From NCBI RefSeq assembly GCF_000258175.1, contig NZ_JH636049.1, positions 520,982-584,981 on the forward strand: a stretch of 64,000 nt of DNA, read 5' to 3'. This DNA comes from Saccharomonospora xinjiangensis XJ-54. GTDB lineage: Bacteria > Actinomycetota > Actinomycetes > Mycobacteriales > Pseudonocardiaceae. Both the position numbers and the translations under genes were made by a program. Positions within the stretch are counted from its first letter, which is position 1. Every line of letters begins with the position of its first letter. Of this stretch, positions 52,452 through 60,813 are shown piece by piece. The notes beneath the pieces were generated by a model. The model saw only the letters and a program-made list of their open reading frames with translations. It was not told the DNA's origin and searched no databases.

Positions 52452-53963
52452 ATGCACGCAGAGCACCGTGAGCAATGGGGAACCCGCGCGGGGTTCCTCA
52501 TGGCCGCCATCGGCTCGGCCATCGGCCTTGGCAACATCTGGCGGTTCCCCTACATCGCCTACGAGAACGGCGGCGGCGCATTTCTGGTTCCCTACCTCGC
52601 CGCACTTCTCACAGCGGGTATCCCGTTGCTCATCATGGAGTACTCACTCGGGCACAAGTACCGGGGAACGCCGCCGACGGCGTTTCTGAGGCTCTCCAAA
52701 CCCGCGCAGGTCATCGGGTGGTGGCAGGTCCTCATCTGCTTCGTCATCGCGGCCTACTACGCCGTCATCATCGCGTGGTCGGTCATGTACACGGGGTACT
52801 CGTTCACCGAGGCGTGGGGCGACGATCCCGAGACGTTCCTGTTCTCCGACGTCCTCAACGCCGCCGACGCACCGACGATGGACACCTCGTTCGTCGGCAC
52901 CATCCTGCTGCCACTCATCGCCGTGTGGCTCATCACCCTCGGTGTGCTCGCCGCAGGTGTGCGTAAGGGGATCGAGCGCGCGAACAAGATCTTCATCCCG
53001 CTGCTGCTGATGATGTTCGTGGCGCTGGTGATCAGGGCGATCACCCTGCCCGGCGCCGCCGACGGGCTCAACGCCTTCTTCCAGCCCGACTGGTCGGCCA
53101 TCACCGACGGAAGCGTGTGGGTCGCGGCTTACGGGCAGATCTTCTTCTCGCTCTCCATCGGCTTCGGCATCATGATCACCTACTCGTCGTACCTGCGGCG
53201 CCGGTCCGACCTCAGCGGGTCGGCCATGGTGGCGGGCTTCGCCAACAGCTCGTTCGAACTGCTCGCGGGCATCGGCGTCTTCGCGACGATCGGCTTCATG
53301 GCCGCGAACGCCGGTATCCCCGTGGGTGAACTCGCCACGAGCGGCATCGGCCTCGCCTTCGTGGCGTTCCCGCAGATCATCTCCAACATGCCTGCGGGCG
53401 AGCTGTTCGGTGTTCTGTTCTTCGCCTCGCTCACCATCGCCGGGCTGACCTCCATGATCAGCATCGTTCAGGTCATCGTGGGTTCCGTCGCCGACCGCAC
53501 CGGCCTGCGGCGCATCCCCGCCGTGCTGATCGTCGGTGGCTTCACCGCGCTCGTCTCGATCCTGCTGTTCCCCACCACCGGCGGCCTCTACCTGCTCGAC
53601 GTCGTCGATCACTTCATCAACCAGTACGGCATCGTGGTCGCGGCTCTGGTCTCGGTGATCGTCGTCGCGTGGGTGCTGCGCCAGCTCAAACCCCTTGAGC
53701 AGCACGCCAACGCGACGTCCGCGATCAGGCTCGGCCTGCTGTGGCGGATCACCCTCGGTGTGATCACCCCGCTCGTACTCGGCTGGATGATGTGGGACAG
53801 CCTCCAGACGGAGCTGTCGGAGAACTACGGCGACTACGAGGGCTCCTTCCTGCTGGGCGCGGGCTGGGGCGTCGCGCTGGGTGCACTGGTGCTCGGCGTG
53901 ATCCTGTCGATCGTGCCGTGGAAGCGTGGCGGGAAGACCGCCGAAGAGGAGGTGCAAGGCTGA
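52452..53963 (+). CDS. Sodium-dependent neurotransmitter-symporter (NSS) family transporter
   Basis: A 503-residue LeuT-fold transporter of about 12 TM. The Na+/substrate-binding TM1 motif is AAIGSAIGLGNIWRFPYIAY near residues 18-37, with TM6 (YGQIFFSLSIGFGIMITYSS) near 227. Bacterial members import amino acids. The adjacent 38-residue MetS-like subunit points to methionine/alanine uptake as for MetP of Corynebacterium. No clear Shine-Dalgarno precedes the ATG. Confidence 0.9.
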   Translation: MHAEHREQWGTRAGFLMAAIGSAIGLGNIWRFPYIAYENGGGAFLVPYLAALLTAGIPLLIMEYSLGHKYRGTPPTAFLRLSKPAQVIGWWQVLICFVIAAYYAVIIAWSVMYTGYSFTEAWGDDPETFLFSDVLNAADAPTMDTSFVGTILLPLIAVWLITLGVLAAGVRKGIERANKIFIPLLLMMFVALVIRAITLPGAADGLNAFFQPDWSAITDGSVWVAAYGQIFFSLSIGFGIMITYSSYLRRRSDLSGSAMVAGFANSSFELLAGIGVFATIGFMAANAGIPVGELATSGIGLAFVAFPQIISNMPAGELFGVLFFASLTIAGLTSMISIVQVIVGSVADRTGLRRIPAVLIVGGFTALVSILLFPTTGGLYLLDVVDHFINQYGIVVAALVSVIVVAWVLRQLKPLEQHANATSAIRLGLLWRITLGVITPLVLGWMMWDSLQTELSENYGDYEGSFLLGAGWGVALGALVLGVILSIVPWKRGGKTAEEEVQG

Positions 53964-54079
53964 TGTCAACGAGCGCCATCGTGATGCTCATCGTCTCCAT
54001 CGGACTCGTGTGGGGTGGGCTGGCATTGGCGATCCTGCGCCTGCGCAAGCACCCGGAACAGCCGGAGGAGGAAGCCTAG
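53963..54079 (+). CDS. MetS-like small subunit of the NSS transporter
   Basis: A 38-residue single-helix membrane protein (MSTSAIVMLIVSIGLVWG, then LAILRLRKHPEQ). This matches the MetS family, the small subunit required by the MetP methionine/alanine importer in Corynebacterium glutamicum. Its ATG shares one base with the transporter stop (TGATG), and AGGAGG lies nine bases upstream within the transporter gene, so it has its own strong ribosome-binding site. The two genes form a transport unit. Confidence 0.87.
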   Translation: MSTSAIVMLIVSIGLVWGGLALAILRLRKHPEQPEEEA

Positions 54080-54090
54080 GACACACGGCG

Positions 54091-55170
54091 TCAGCGCACG
54101 GCCTCGAAGAAGGTCGTGACGTCGTCGGCGAACAGGGCGGGCACTTCCATCGCGGCGAAGTGCCCGCCTCTGTCGTACTCGGCCCAGTGCACGATGTTGA
54201 GGCGGCGCTGCGCGATCGGCCGGGCCGGCAGATTCAGGTCGTGCGCGAAGACAGCCACTCCGACCGGAGTACCGGACGTGCCGGTGAGCGGCCCCGACTC
54301 CCGGTACAGCCGCGCCGACGACGCCGCCGTTCGTGTCACCCAGTAGATCATCACGTCGGTGAGAATCCGGTCGTCGGCGACCACCGAACGCGGGTCTGTC
54401 CACTCGTCGAACCGCGAGGCGATCCACGCGAGTTGCCCCACGGGCGAGTCGGTCAGCCCGAAGGCGAGAGTCTGCGGCATCTGCGCCTGCACGAGCTGGT
54501 AGGCGGGCCGGTTCGCGGCGAAGGCGTTCGTGTGCTCGACCCGCGCCCGCTCGGCGGGGGACAGCTCGCGCAGCTCCGCCTCAAGAGCGGGGGTCGGAAG
54601 GTAGTTGAGGTGCACGCCGACCACCGCCTCCGGCGCCGCCTGCGCCACGAGCCGGGAGATCGCCGCGCCCCAGTCGCCGCCCTGCACGCCGTAGCGGCGG
54701 TAGCCGAGCCTGGCCATCAGCTCCGCCCACGCCGTCGCCACCCTGGTCGTGTCCCAGCCTCGCCGGGTCGTGGGGCCGGAGAAGCCGAACCCGGGGATCG
54801 ACGGGACGACGACGTGGAACCGGCGAGTCAGCAACGGCAGCACGTCGAGGAACTCCACCACCGAGCCCGGCCAGCCGTGAGTCAGCAGCAGCGGCAACGC
54901 GTCCCGCGCCGACGAACGGGCGTGGAGAAAATGCACCCGCTGCCCCTCGATCTCCGTGACGTACTGGGGAATGGCGTTGAGTTCCCGCTCGCAGGCCCTC
55001 CAGTCGTAGCCGGTGAGCCAGTGCTCGGCCAGCTGGCGAACCCTGGCCAGCGGAATGCCGTAGTCGTGTCCCGCGCCGGGAAGTTCGTCCGGCCAGCGCG
55101 TCGCGTCCAGTCGCGTCCGGAGGTCGTCGAGTACCTCGTCGTCGATGTGGACGCGGAAAGGTTCGATCAT
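54091..55170 (-). CDS. Epoxide hydrolase (alpha/beta-hydrolase with EHN domain)
   Basis: A 359-residue enzyme of the microsomal epoxide hydrolase type. The N-terminal EHN lid segment (PFRVHIDDEVLDDLRTRLDA) precedes the alpha/beta-hydrolase core. The oxyanion motif is HGWPGSVVEF near residue 96, the nucleophile Asp is in VQGGDWGAAI near 170, and the final His is in GGHFAAMEVP near 337. It converts epoxides to diols, for detoxification or catabolism. It is divergent from marR across a perfect 48-bp palindrome, so it is almost certainly the MarR target. The ATG at 55168-55170 follows AAGGGA. Confidence 0.9.
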   Translation of the reverse strand: MIEPFRVHIDDEVLDDLRTRLDATRWPDELPGAGHDYGIPLARVRQLAEHWLTGYDWRACERELNAIPQYVTEIEGQRVHFLHARSSARDALPLLLTHGWPGSVVEFLDVLPLLTRRFHVVVPSIPGFGFSGPTTRRGWDTTRVATAWAELMARLGYRRYGVQGGDWGAAISRLVAQAAPEAVVGVHLNYLPTPALEAELRELSPAERARVEHTNAFAANRPAYQLVQAQMPQTLAFGLTDSPVGQLAWIASRFDEWTDPRSVVADDRILTDVMIYWVTRTAASSARLYRESGPLTGTSGTPVGVAVFAHDLNLPARPIAQRRLNIVHWAEYDRGGHFAAMEVPALFADDVTTFFEAVR

Positions 55171-55177
55171 GTCAGAT

Positions 55178-55225
55178 CCCTTGTTCGTTAGTGCGACTAA
55201 CGTTAGTCGCACTAACGAACAAGGG
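55178..55225. promoter_or_regulatory. Perfect 48-bp palindrome: double MarR operator
   Basis: The arms are 55178-55201 and 55202-55225, fully complementary over 24 bp. Inside are two 17-bp dyads, 55186-55202 and 55201-55217, each with 7-bp arms (CGTTAGT...ACTAACG) around a 3-bp centre and centred 15 bp apart. It starts 7 bp from the epoxide hydrolase ATG and lies just upstream of the marR -10. The likely ligand is the adjacent MarR protein, repressing both genes; this assignment is inference. Confidence 0.85.
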
Positions 55226-55250
55226 TCAAGGGAACAGGCACCCCGCCAGC

Positions 55251-55256
55251 TAGACT
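55251..55256 (+). promoter_or_regulatory. -10 element for a leaderless marR mRNA
   Basis: TAGACT, seven bases, then ATG at 55264. The palindrome ends 25 bp upstream, covering the -35 area. Confidence 0.55.
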
Positions 55257-55263
55257 CGGCGGC

Positions 55264-55728
55264 ATGGCGACGCCTCCCGTCCCCTCCCACATGGTCGAGC
55301 TGCCCAGCTGGCTGCTCAGCCAATCGGCGCTGCACGCCCATCGGCTGGTGAGCGAGGGGCTGGGCGAGATCGGCGCGCGGGCCTACCACTACCGGTTGCT
55401 GGCGGCCCTGGCGGAGGAAGGGCCCGCCAGCCAGAACACGCTGGGCCGCCGCTGCGGAATCCACGCCAGCGACCTCGTCGCCACCATCAACGAACTCGAG
55501 GACGGCGGCTACGTCCGCCGTGATCCCGATCCCGCAGACCGGCGTCGCAACGTCGTCACCCTCACCACGGAGGGGCGGCGCCGCCTTCGCCGCCTCGACA
55601 CCACGGTGCGCCGCATTCAGGACCGCGTGCTCGCGCCCCTGTCGGCGGAGGAACGCAGCCTGCTCAGCAGGCTACTTCGCGTTCTGATCGACCATCACGG
55701 CAACCACCCCGGCTCCACACGGGAGTAA
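55264..55728 (+). CDS. MarR family transcriptional regulator
   Basis: A 154-residue winged-helix regulator. The recognition part is LGRRCGIHASDLVATINELE near residues 59-78, with the wing GGYVRRDPDPADRRRNVVTLT following, whose RRDPDPADRR is the MarR hallmark. Dimerisation helices sit at both ends. Divergent from epoxide hydrolase with a shared double operator, so it very probably represses both and is released by an epoxide, phenolic or oxidising signal. It is predicted to be leaderless. Confidence 0.9.
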   Translation: MATPPVPSHMVELPSWLLSQSALHAHRLVSEGLGEIGARAYHYRLLAALAEEGPASQNTLGRRCGIHASDLVATINELEDGGYVRRDPDPADRRRNVVTLTTEGRRRLRRLDTTVRRIQDRVLAPLSAEERSLLSRLLRVLIDHHGNHPGSTRE

Positions 55729-55816
55729 CCGCGCCCCTCGCGTCCAGATCGGACCGGCACGCCGACAGCGCCGAGACGTTCAGACCAGGCCGACGAAGCC
55801 GGTTTCCCGGACAGCC

Positions 55817-55889
55817 GTGTCCGCACCTTACGTACGGGTCTTGGTACTTCCTGCACGCGTGTCCGCACCTTACGAACAGGTCTTGGCAG
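55817..55889 (-). repeat. Tandem array of 21-nt units (copy 2a, inverted)
   Basis: Read on the minus strand, successive 21-nt units include GTGCGGACACGCGTGCAGG and GTACCAAGACCCGTACGTAA (20 bases shown at most). They resemble the units at 33925-34053. This half is inverted relative to copy 2b at 55946-56011, so the two could pair as a long interrupted hairpin in the marR/DUF6292 convergent gap. Confidence 0.7.
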
Positions 55890-55945
55890 TTCAGGTTCAG
55901 GGTCTTCTCACGCTGCGCACCGATCTCAAACCCCTGCGCCGGTGG

Positions 55946-56011
55946 GGCGTACAACAAGTGCGGACACCCGTACAGGAGGTGCCAAAGCCCGTGCAGGAAG
56001 TGCGGACACGG
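55946..56011 (+). repeat. Tandem array of 21-nt units (copy 2b, direct)
   Basis: Units start at 55958, 55979 and 56000 (partial), preceded by a partial unit. They begin GTGC and end CAGGAG or CAGGAA. The array lies downstream of marR and before the stop of the DUF6292 gene, the same convergent context as copy 1. Confidence 0.7.
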
Positions 56012-56047
56012 CGGCGGGGTTTCGAGTTGGCCGCCGCGCGTCGCGAG

Positions 56048-56611
56048 TCAGCTTGCTTTGGCCGCGACGGTCGTCTTCGTCCTGGCCACCACGGTTGCCC
56101 CCGCACCGGCTGCGGGAGTCGTCGCCGCTGCCCGGACTGCGGGCACCCCTGCCCTTGGCCTGGCTGCGGGAAGGTCCGAACCCGTGGGAAGGTCCGAACC
56201 CGCGAGGCCAGGGGTCCTGGCCATCCAGCGCAGTCCGCGCCGCACCTCCGCGGCAGGGAACAGCGGCGGCTCCGCCTTCCCCGGCGAGTCCCCGCGCAGC
56301 AGCGCTGCGGCGAAGGCCGCCACCGCCTCGGGTTTGGGCAGCGGGTCGTCGCCGAGGTAGCTCACGACGATGAGGTCCTCGCCGCAGCCGGTTTCGAGCG
56401 CCCCCGCCCAGCCCCGCTCCTCGTCCCACAGCAGCGCGACATCACGGTGGGGAAACTCGGGAAAGTGCCCGTCCACCGCGAGGTACAGGCTCAGCGGCTC
56501 CGACTGCACGAACGAGGAATCACCGCTGTATCCCAGGGTTTCCACGACATTGCGAACGTAGTTCCGCAGGCCTCTCACGACAGGATCCGCGGATCCCAGT
56601 TCCCATTCCAT
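56048..56611 (-). CDS. DUF6292 family protein
   Basis: About 187 residues. The conserved part is residues 15-110: RGLRNYVRNVVETLGYSGDS, PEFPHRDVALLWDEERGWAG, then GEDLIVVSYLGDDPLPKPEA. This matches DUF6292 proteins of Pseudonocardiaceae, small soluble proteins without known function. A low-complexity Ala/Thr/Arg-rich tail of about 65 residues follows and is probably disordered. The ATG at 56609-56611 has GGAG five bases upstream. It is divergent from the SGNH hydrolase gene. Confidence 0.78.
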   Translation of the reverse strand: MEWELGSADPVVRGLRNYVRNVVETLGYSGDSSFVQSEPLSLYLAVDGHFPEFPHRDVALLWDEERGWAGALETGCGEDLIVVSYLGDDPLPKPEAVAAFAAALLRGDSPGKAEPPLFPAAEVRRGLRWMARTPGLAGSDLPTGSDLPAARPRAGVPAVRAAATTPAAGAGATVVARTKTTVAAKAS

Positions 56612-56768
56612 GGACACTCCGACCATTCACACACATCCGCCCGGTGCTCACCGGGCCACTGCGGACATACCCGGCCCGCACATCACCCAAACGTGGAGCA
56701 GCGGGCCGCCCCCTCACGCACAACCCGGTCGGCGGCACCGTTCGTCGCGGAGCACACACCGTTCGACC

Positions 56769-56817
56769 CGATCACCGGCCGTTGATCGCCGATCACTTGT
56801 GACGACGATCACCGGCC
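56769..56817. promoter_or_regulatory. 12-bp direct repeats upstream of the SGNH hydrolase
   Basis: CGATCACCGGCC occurs at 56769-56780 and 56806-56817, 37 bp apart, with further GATC/GATCAC elements between. It lies 60-108 bp upstream of the hydrolase ATG and may be an activator or repressor site. Confidence 0.35.
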
Positions 56818-56876
56818 TGCTGGCATGGAAGGCCCGGCAGTTGGTGCGACACAGTCGAACACGAGAGGACCCTTCC

Positions 56877-58115
56877 ATGTCACGAACGCGATCCCGGATC
56901 GCGGCGAGTGTGGTAAGCGCCTTCACCTCACTGGCACTGATCGCTCCCCTTCCCGCCGCGGCAGAACCCTCCCCTCCACCGCAGGCCGGATGGGTGGGCA
57001 GCTGGCACGCCGCCATGACCGGACCTGCCCGCAGCGGGCCGTCGCTCGACGGGTTCACCGACACCACCCTGCGCCAGGTCGCGCACCTGTCCGTGGGCGG
57101 CGATTCCGTGCGTGTGCGGCTCAGCAACGCCTACGGCCAGTCGCCGCTTGTCGTCGGTTCCGTCACGGTGGCCCCAAGGCCGGACAGCGGCGCAGGCACC
57201 CCGGACGTCGATGCCGGCGCCCTGGTTCCCGTCACCTTCGGCGGCAGGACGTCGGTGACCGTCCCGGCAGGCGCGGACTGGGTCTCCGACCCGGTCAACG
57301 TCACCGTGCCGGACGACTCCGACCTGGCCGTCAGCCTGTACCTGCCGGGCCCCACCGGCCCAGCCACCTTCCACGCGCGGGGATACGCGACGTCGTTCAC
57401 CGCCACCGGTGACGCCACCACCGACCCCGGTGCCGCGTTCACGGCACTGGACACGTCGCGTTACTTCCTCAGCGGGGTCGATGTCACGGCACGAGCCAAG
57501 GGCTCCGTCGTGTTCTTCGGCGACTCCATCACCGACGGCGTCGTCTCCAGTGTCGATGCGAACCTGCGCTACCCCGACCAGGTCGCCGACCGGCTGCTGG
57601 AGCGTCCCGAGCCGCAGGAATGCGGTGTGCTCAACAGCGGCATCAGCGGCAACCGCCTGCTGACCGACGCCGGGTCGTCGGGCGACTCCGCGCTCTCCCG
57701 CTTCGAGCGCGACGTGGTGAGCAGGCAGGGCGTGCGGTCGGTGGTGCTGCTGGAGGGCATCAACGACATCGGCGGCAGCCGAGGTGCCGTGGAGCCCGAG
57801 CAGCTCATCGCCGTCTACCGGCAGTTCATCGCCAGAGCCCACGACGCGGGTATCGAGGTGATCGGGGCCACGCTGACCCCGTTCGAGGGCGCCGGGTACT
57901 ACACCGAGGCCGGTGAGGCCGACCGGCAGGCGGTGAACGAGTGGATCAGGACCTCGGGCGAGTTCGACGCCGTCGTGGACCTCGACGCCGCCGTGCGCGA
58001 TCCTGAGCACCCGACCCGTTTCCTGCCCGCCTACGACATCGGTGATCACCTGCACCCCAACGACGCGGGGTTCGCCGCGATGGCCGAGGCCATCGACCTG
58101 CGCACCATCTGCTGA
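56877..58115 (+). CDS. Secreted SGNH/GDSL hydrolase
   Basis: A 412-residue exported esterase-type enzyme. The signal peptide is residues 1-30 (ending AAAEP). An N-terminal beta-rich module of about 170 residues (GWVGSWHAAMTGPARSGP) typical of actinobacterial SGNH proteins precedes the catalytic domain. Catalytic motifs are VFFGDSITDGVV near residue 205 (nucleophile Ser), the Gly of NSGISGNR, the Asn of LEGINDIG, and Asp/His in IGDHLHPND near 390. Substrates are typically acyl esters of polysaccharides or lipids. GAGAGGA precedes the ATG. It ends before a long hairpin. Confidence 0.88.
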   Translation: MSRTRSRIAASVVSAFTSLALIAPLPAAAEPSPPPQAGWVGSWHAAMTGPARSGPSLDGFTDTTLRQVAHLSVGGDSVRVRLSNAYGQSPLVVGSVTVAPRPDSGAGTPDVDAGALVPVTFGGRTSVTVPAGADWVSDPVNVTVPDDSDLAVSLYLPGPTGPATFHARGYATSFTATGDATTDPGAAFTALDTSRYFLSGVDVTARAKGSVVFFGDSITDGVVSSVDANLRYPDQVADRLLERPEPQECGVLNSGISGNRLLTDAGSSGDSALSRFERDVVSRQGVRSVVLLEGINDIGGSRGAVEPEQLIAVYRQFIARAHDAGIEVIGATLTPFEGAGYYTEAGEADRQAVNEWIRTSGEFDAVVDLDAAVRDPEHPTRFLPAYDIGDHLHPNDAGFAAMAEAIDLRTIC

Positions 58116-58128
58116 ACGCGGTAGCGCG

Positions 58129-58203
58129 AGGCCGCCGAAGGGAGGGACTCGGCCTGTGAGCTGAAGCACATCGCTCACGGGCGGATCCCTCCCCTCGGCC
58201 GGT
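58129..58203 (+). terminator. Long hairpin after the SGNH gene, before the KAP operon
   Basis: An imperfect stem of about 30 bp (58129-58161 with 58173-58203) with an 11-base loop starts 14 bp after the hydrolase stop and ends 4 bp before the KAP GTG. It probably terminates the hydrolase transcript. It also means that any promoter of the KAP operon must overlap it, or that the operon depends on readthrough. Confidence 0.65.
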
Positions 58204-58206
58204 CTG

Positions 58207-60813
58207 GTGAACTGGGTCACCATGGAGCGCTTCGCGGGACACGAGGGCGGCATCCACGCCGTGGCCGTCTCACCGAACGGCACCAGGGTCGTCACGGCGG
58301 GCGAGGATCTCGTGATCCGCGAATGGGACCTGTTCACGGGCAGGCTGCGCAGGGAACTGCCGGGACACTCGCGGCCCGTCCGCGCGGTGGCGGTCCACGG
58401 CGACACGATGGTGACCTGCGACGAGTCCGGGCAGGCACGTACCTGGGCTTACACGTTCGGCCAGTCACTGCACCGGGGTGCCGTGCGCTCGCAGTGGGCT
58501 CTCACCACCACGGCGTGCGCCCCGGCGTCCGCGAGCAGGGGTGCGGTGGTGGCCGGGCTCGCCAACGGCGACGTGATCCTGCACGACCTGGCCGAAGGCT
58601 CGGTCAGAACACTGCTCTCCACGGGGGTGTGGGTCGATGCCGTCGCCACCACCCCGTCGGCGGGCAGGGTCGCTGTCGGCGTCGAGCACAGGGGCGCCTA
58701 CGTCGTGGACGTGGGCCCTGGCGAGGTGCGGCACGTGGGCACCGGCACCGTCACAGCCGTCGCCGTGCGCGAGTCCCACCACGGCGACCTGCTCACCGGA
58801 GGCGCCGACGGCGCCGTGATCTTGTGGGACACCGCCCAGAACGCCCCGCTCGTCCGATTCCCCGGGCACACCTCACCCGTGTCGTCGGTGGCGTTCGGGG
58901 ACGACGACACCCAGGTCTTCGCCGCGGCCGAGGACGGCACCCTGCTGGCGTGGGATTCGTCGAGACCACACGACCCGGCAGTCCTCAACGGACACATCGG
59001 CGGCGTGCGCGCCCTCGCCTCCGTTCCCGGCGGCGAGCACGTCGTGAGCATCGGCGAGGACGGCACCATCCGCGTGTGGGATCACCTCGTCGGTGAGCAG
59101 GTCGCGGGCACCGGGTTCACCGAGCCCGCGCCACCGCCGCCCCGCCCGACCCCGGCCAGCGACGAACCCAGCTCCCGGGACCTGCTGAACTTCCGGCAGG
59201 ACGTCCGCACACTCGCCGCGATGATCGCCGACCGCACCACCGAACCGCCGCTGTGCGTGGCGTTGCTCGGCCCGTGGGGCTCCGGTAAGTCGAGTTTCGT
59301 GCGCCAGCTGCACGACCGGGTTGACACGCTGGCCGATCTGTCCCGCAACAATCCGGGGCGCAGCGTGTTCGCCGCCACCGTGCGGCAGGTGCGGTTCAAC
59401 GCCTGGCACTACCACGACGACGAGCTGTGGGTCGGCATGGTGGAGCAGTTGTTCGCCGACCTCGCCGACGATCCCGGCGACGTGCCGAGGGCCCGCGACG
59501 AACTCAGGACGAGGCTCGCCGACCTCGAAACGGTGCGCGACAACGCCGACCGCTCCCCGATCCTGCGCACACTGCGGCTGTTGAAGTCCGGTGTGGACCC
59601 GGGGACCCGGCGAAGGCGCCGCAAAGCCGCCGTGGTGTCGGCTGTGGTGGGCTTACTGGGGATCGCGGCGGTCGTGGCGGGGTGGTTCTTCCTGCGCAAC
59701 TGGCTGATCACGGCGGCAGGCGCGCTCGTCGCTGTCATCACGGCCGTGGCCTCCGTGGCAGGCGCGCTCGACACGGTGCGCACGTCCGTGGCCCCGCTCA
59801 CCTCCGGCGTGCGCGACACGATGCGGGCCCGCAGGGACGAGCTGGACACCGAGATCCGGGCCGTGCGCGAGCGGTTGAGCCAGCTCGATGCCGCCCACCG
59901 GATGCGGGAACTCGTCGATGCGGTGCGCCAGGGCCGGTACGGGCAGTACCGGGGGTTGCTCGGCCGCGTTCACGAGGATCTGCGGGTACTGGACAGGGAC
60001 ATGCGCGCCGCGCAGGCGGAGTGGCAGCTCGCGGGCTCACAAGGCCCGCCACCGCTGGAACGCATCGTGCTCTACATCGACGATCTCGACCGCTGCTCGC
60101 CGCGCAAGGTCGTCGATGTCCTCGCGGCCGTGCACCTGCTGCTCGCGCTGCCCCTGTTCGTCGTGGTCGTGGCTGTGGACCCCCGATGGCTGCGCTGGTG
60201 CCTCGACGAGGTCGGCCTGCCACCGGAGTACCTCGACAAGGTCTTCCAGATCGTCTACGCCCTGCGTCCCATGGGCACGAGCACGGCAGGGCTCATCGAC
60301 GCGATGGTGCCTCCACCGGGGGACGATTCAGTTCGTCCCGCTCAGCCTGCGCCGTCCGGTGGGGCGGGCTCGCCCGACCCGGCCCCACCGGATCGGCAGT
60401 CTTCCGCGCGGCAGGCCAGGGTGCGCGGGCAGGAGGCCAGGGAACTGCGCACCGGACGCCTCCACCTCAGGCAGGAGGAACGCGACCACCTTCACCGCAT
60501 CGCACCGCGCCTGCCCACTCCGCGCGCGGTGAAGAAACTGGTGAATTTGTATCGACTCGTTCGCGTCGGTATCCGCGACGACGAATTCGATGCCTTTCCC
60601 TATCGCGCCGTGCTCACCCTGCTCGGATTGCTGGTGGCCGACCCGGCGTCGGCTCGTTCCGTTTTCGTCGCGATCGTCACCACCGACGATTTCTCGTCCG
60701 CCCTTCCACTTGAATGGCGCGACGACATCGTCGATGATCTCCAGACGTATCGGCACTGGGTCGGGACCATCGCGCGATTCGGTTTCGACACGCACGACCT
60801 GGTGACACCGTGA
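58207..60813 (+). CDS. WD40-repeat KAP family P-loop NTPase (membrane-inserted)
   Basis: An 868-residue fusion. Residues 1-300 form a WD40 propeller of six or seven blades (GHEGGIHAVAVSPNGTRVVT first, GHIGGVRALASVPGGEHVVS last). The KAP NTPase spans about 335-860. Walker A is LLGPWGSGKSSF (354-365) and Walker B is IVLYIDDLDRC (620-630). Two transmembrane helices are inserted between them (about 474-521), the KAP hallmark. A disordered Pro-rich insert lies near 700-735. The NTPase presumably drives assembly of a membrane complex, with WD40 as scaffold. It starts at GTG 58207 (ATG at 58222 is an alternative). The function is unknown. Confidence 0.82.
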   Translation: MNWVTMERFAGHEGGIHAVAVSPNGTRVVTAGEDLVIREWDLFTGRLRRELPGHSRPVRAVAVHGDTMVTCDESGQARTWAYTFGQSLHRGAVRSQWALTTTACAPASASRGAVVAGLANGDVILHDLAEGSVRTLLSTGVWVDAVATTPSAGRVAVGVEHRGAYVVDVGPGEVRHVGTGTVTAVAVRESHHGDLLTGGADGAVILWDTAQNAPLVRFPGHTSPVSSVAFGDDDTQVFAAAEDGTLLAWDSSRPHDPAVLNGHIGGVRALASVPGGEHVVSIGEDGTIRVWDHLVGEQVAGTGFTEPAPPPPRPTPASDEPSSRDLLNFRQDVRTLAAMIADRTTEPPLCVALLGPWGSGKSSFVRQLHDRVDTLADLSRNNPGRSVFAATVRQVRFNAWHYHDDELWVGMVEQLFADLADDPGDVPRARDELRTRLADLETVRDNADRSPILRTLRLLKSGVDPGTRRRRRKAAVVSAVVGLLGIAAVVAGWFFLRNWLITAAGALVAVITAVASVAGALDTVRTSVAPLTSGVRDTMRARRDELDTEIRAVRERLSQLDAAHRMRELVDAVRQGRYGQYRGLLGRVHEDLRVLDRDMRAAQAEWQLAGSQGPPPLERIVLYIDDLDRCSPRKVVDVLAAVHLLLALPLFVVVVAVDPRWLRWCLDEVGLPPEYLDKVFQIVYALRPMGTSTAGLIDAMVPPPGDDSVRPAQPAPSGGAGSPDPAPPDRQSSARQARVRGQEARELRTGRLHLRQEERDHLHRIAPRLPTPRAVKKLVNLYRLVRVGIRDDEFDAFPYRAVLTLLGLLVADPASARSVFVAIVTTDDFSSALPLEWRDDIVDDLQTYRHWVGTIARFGFDTHDLVTP

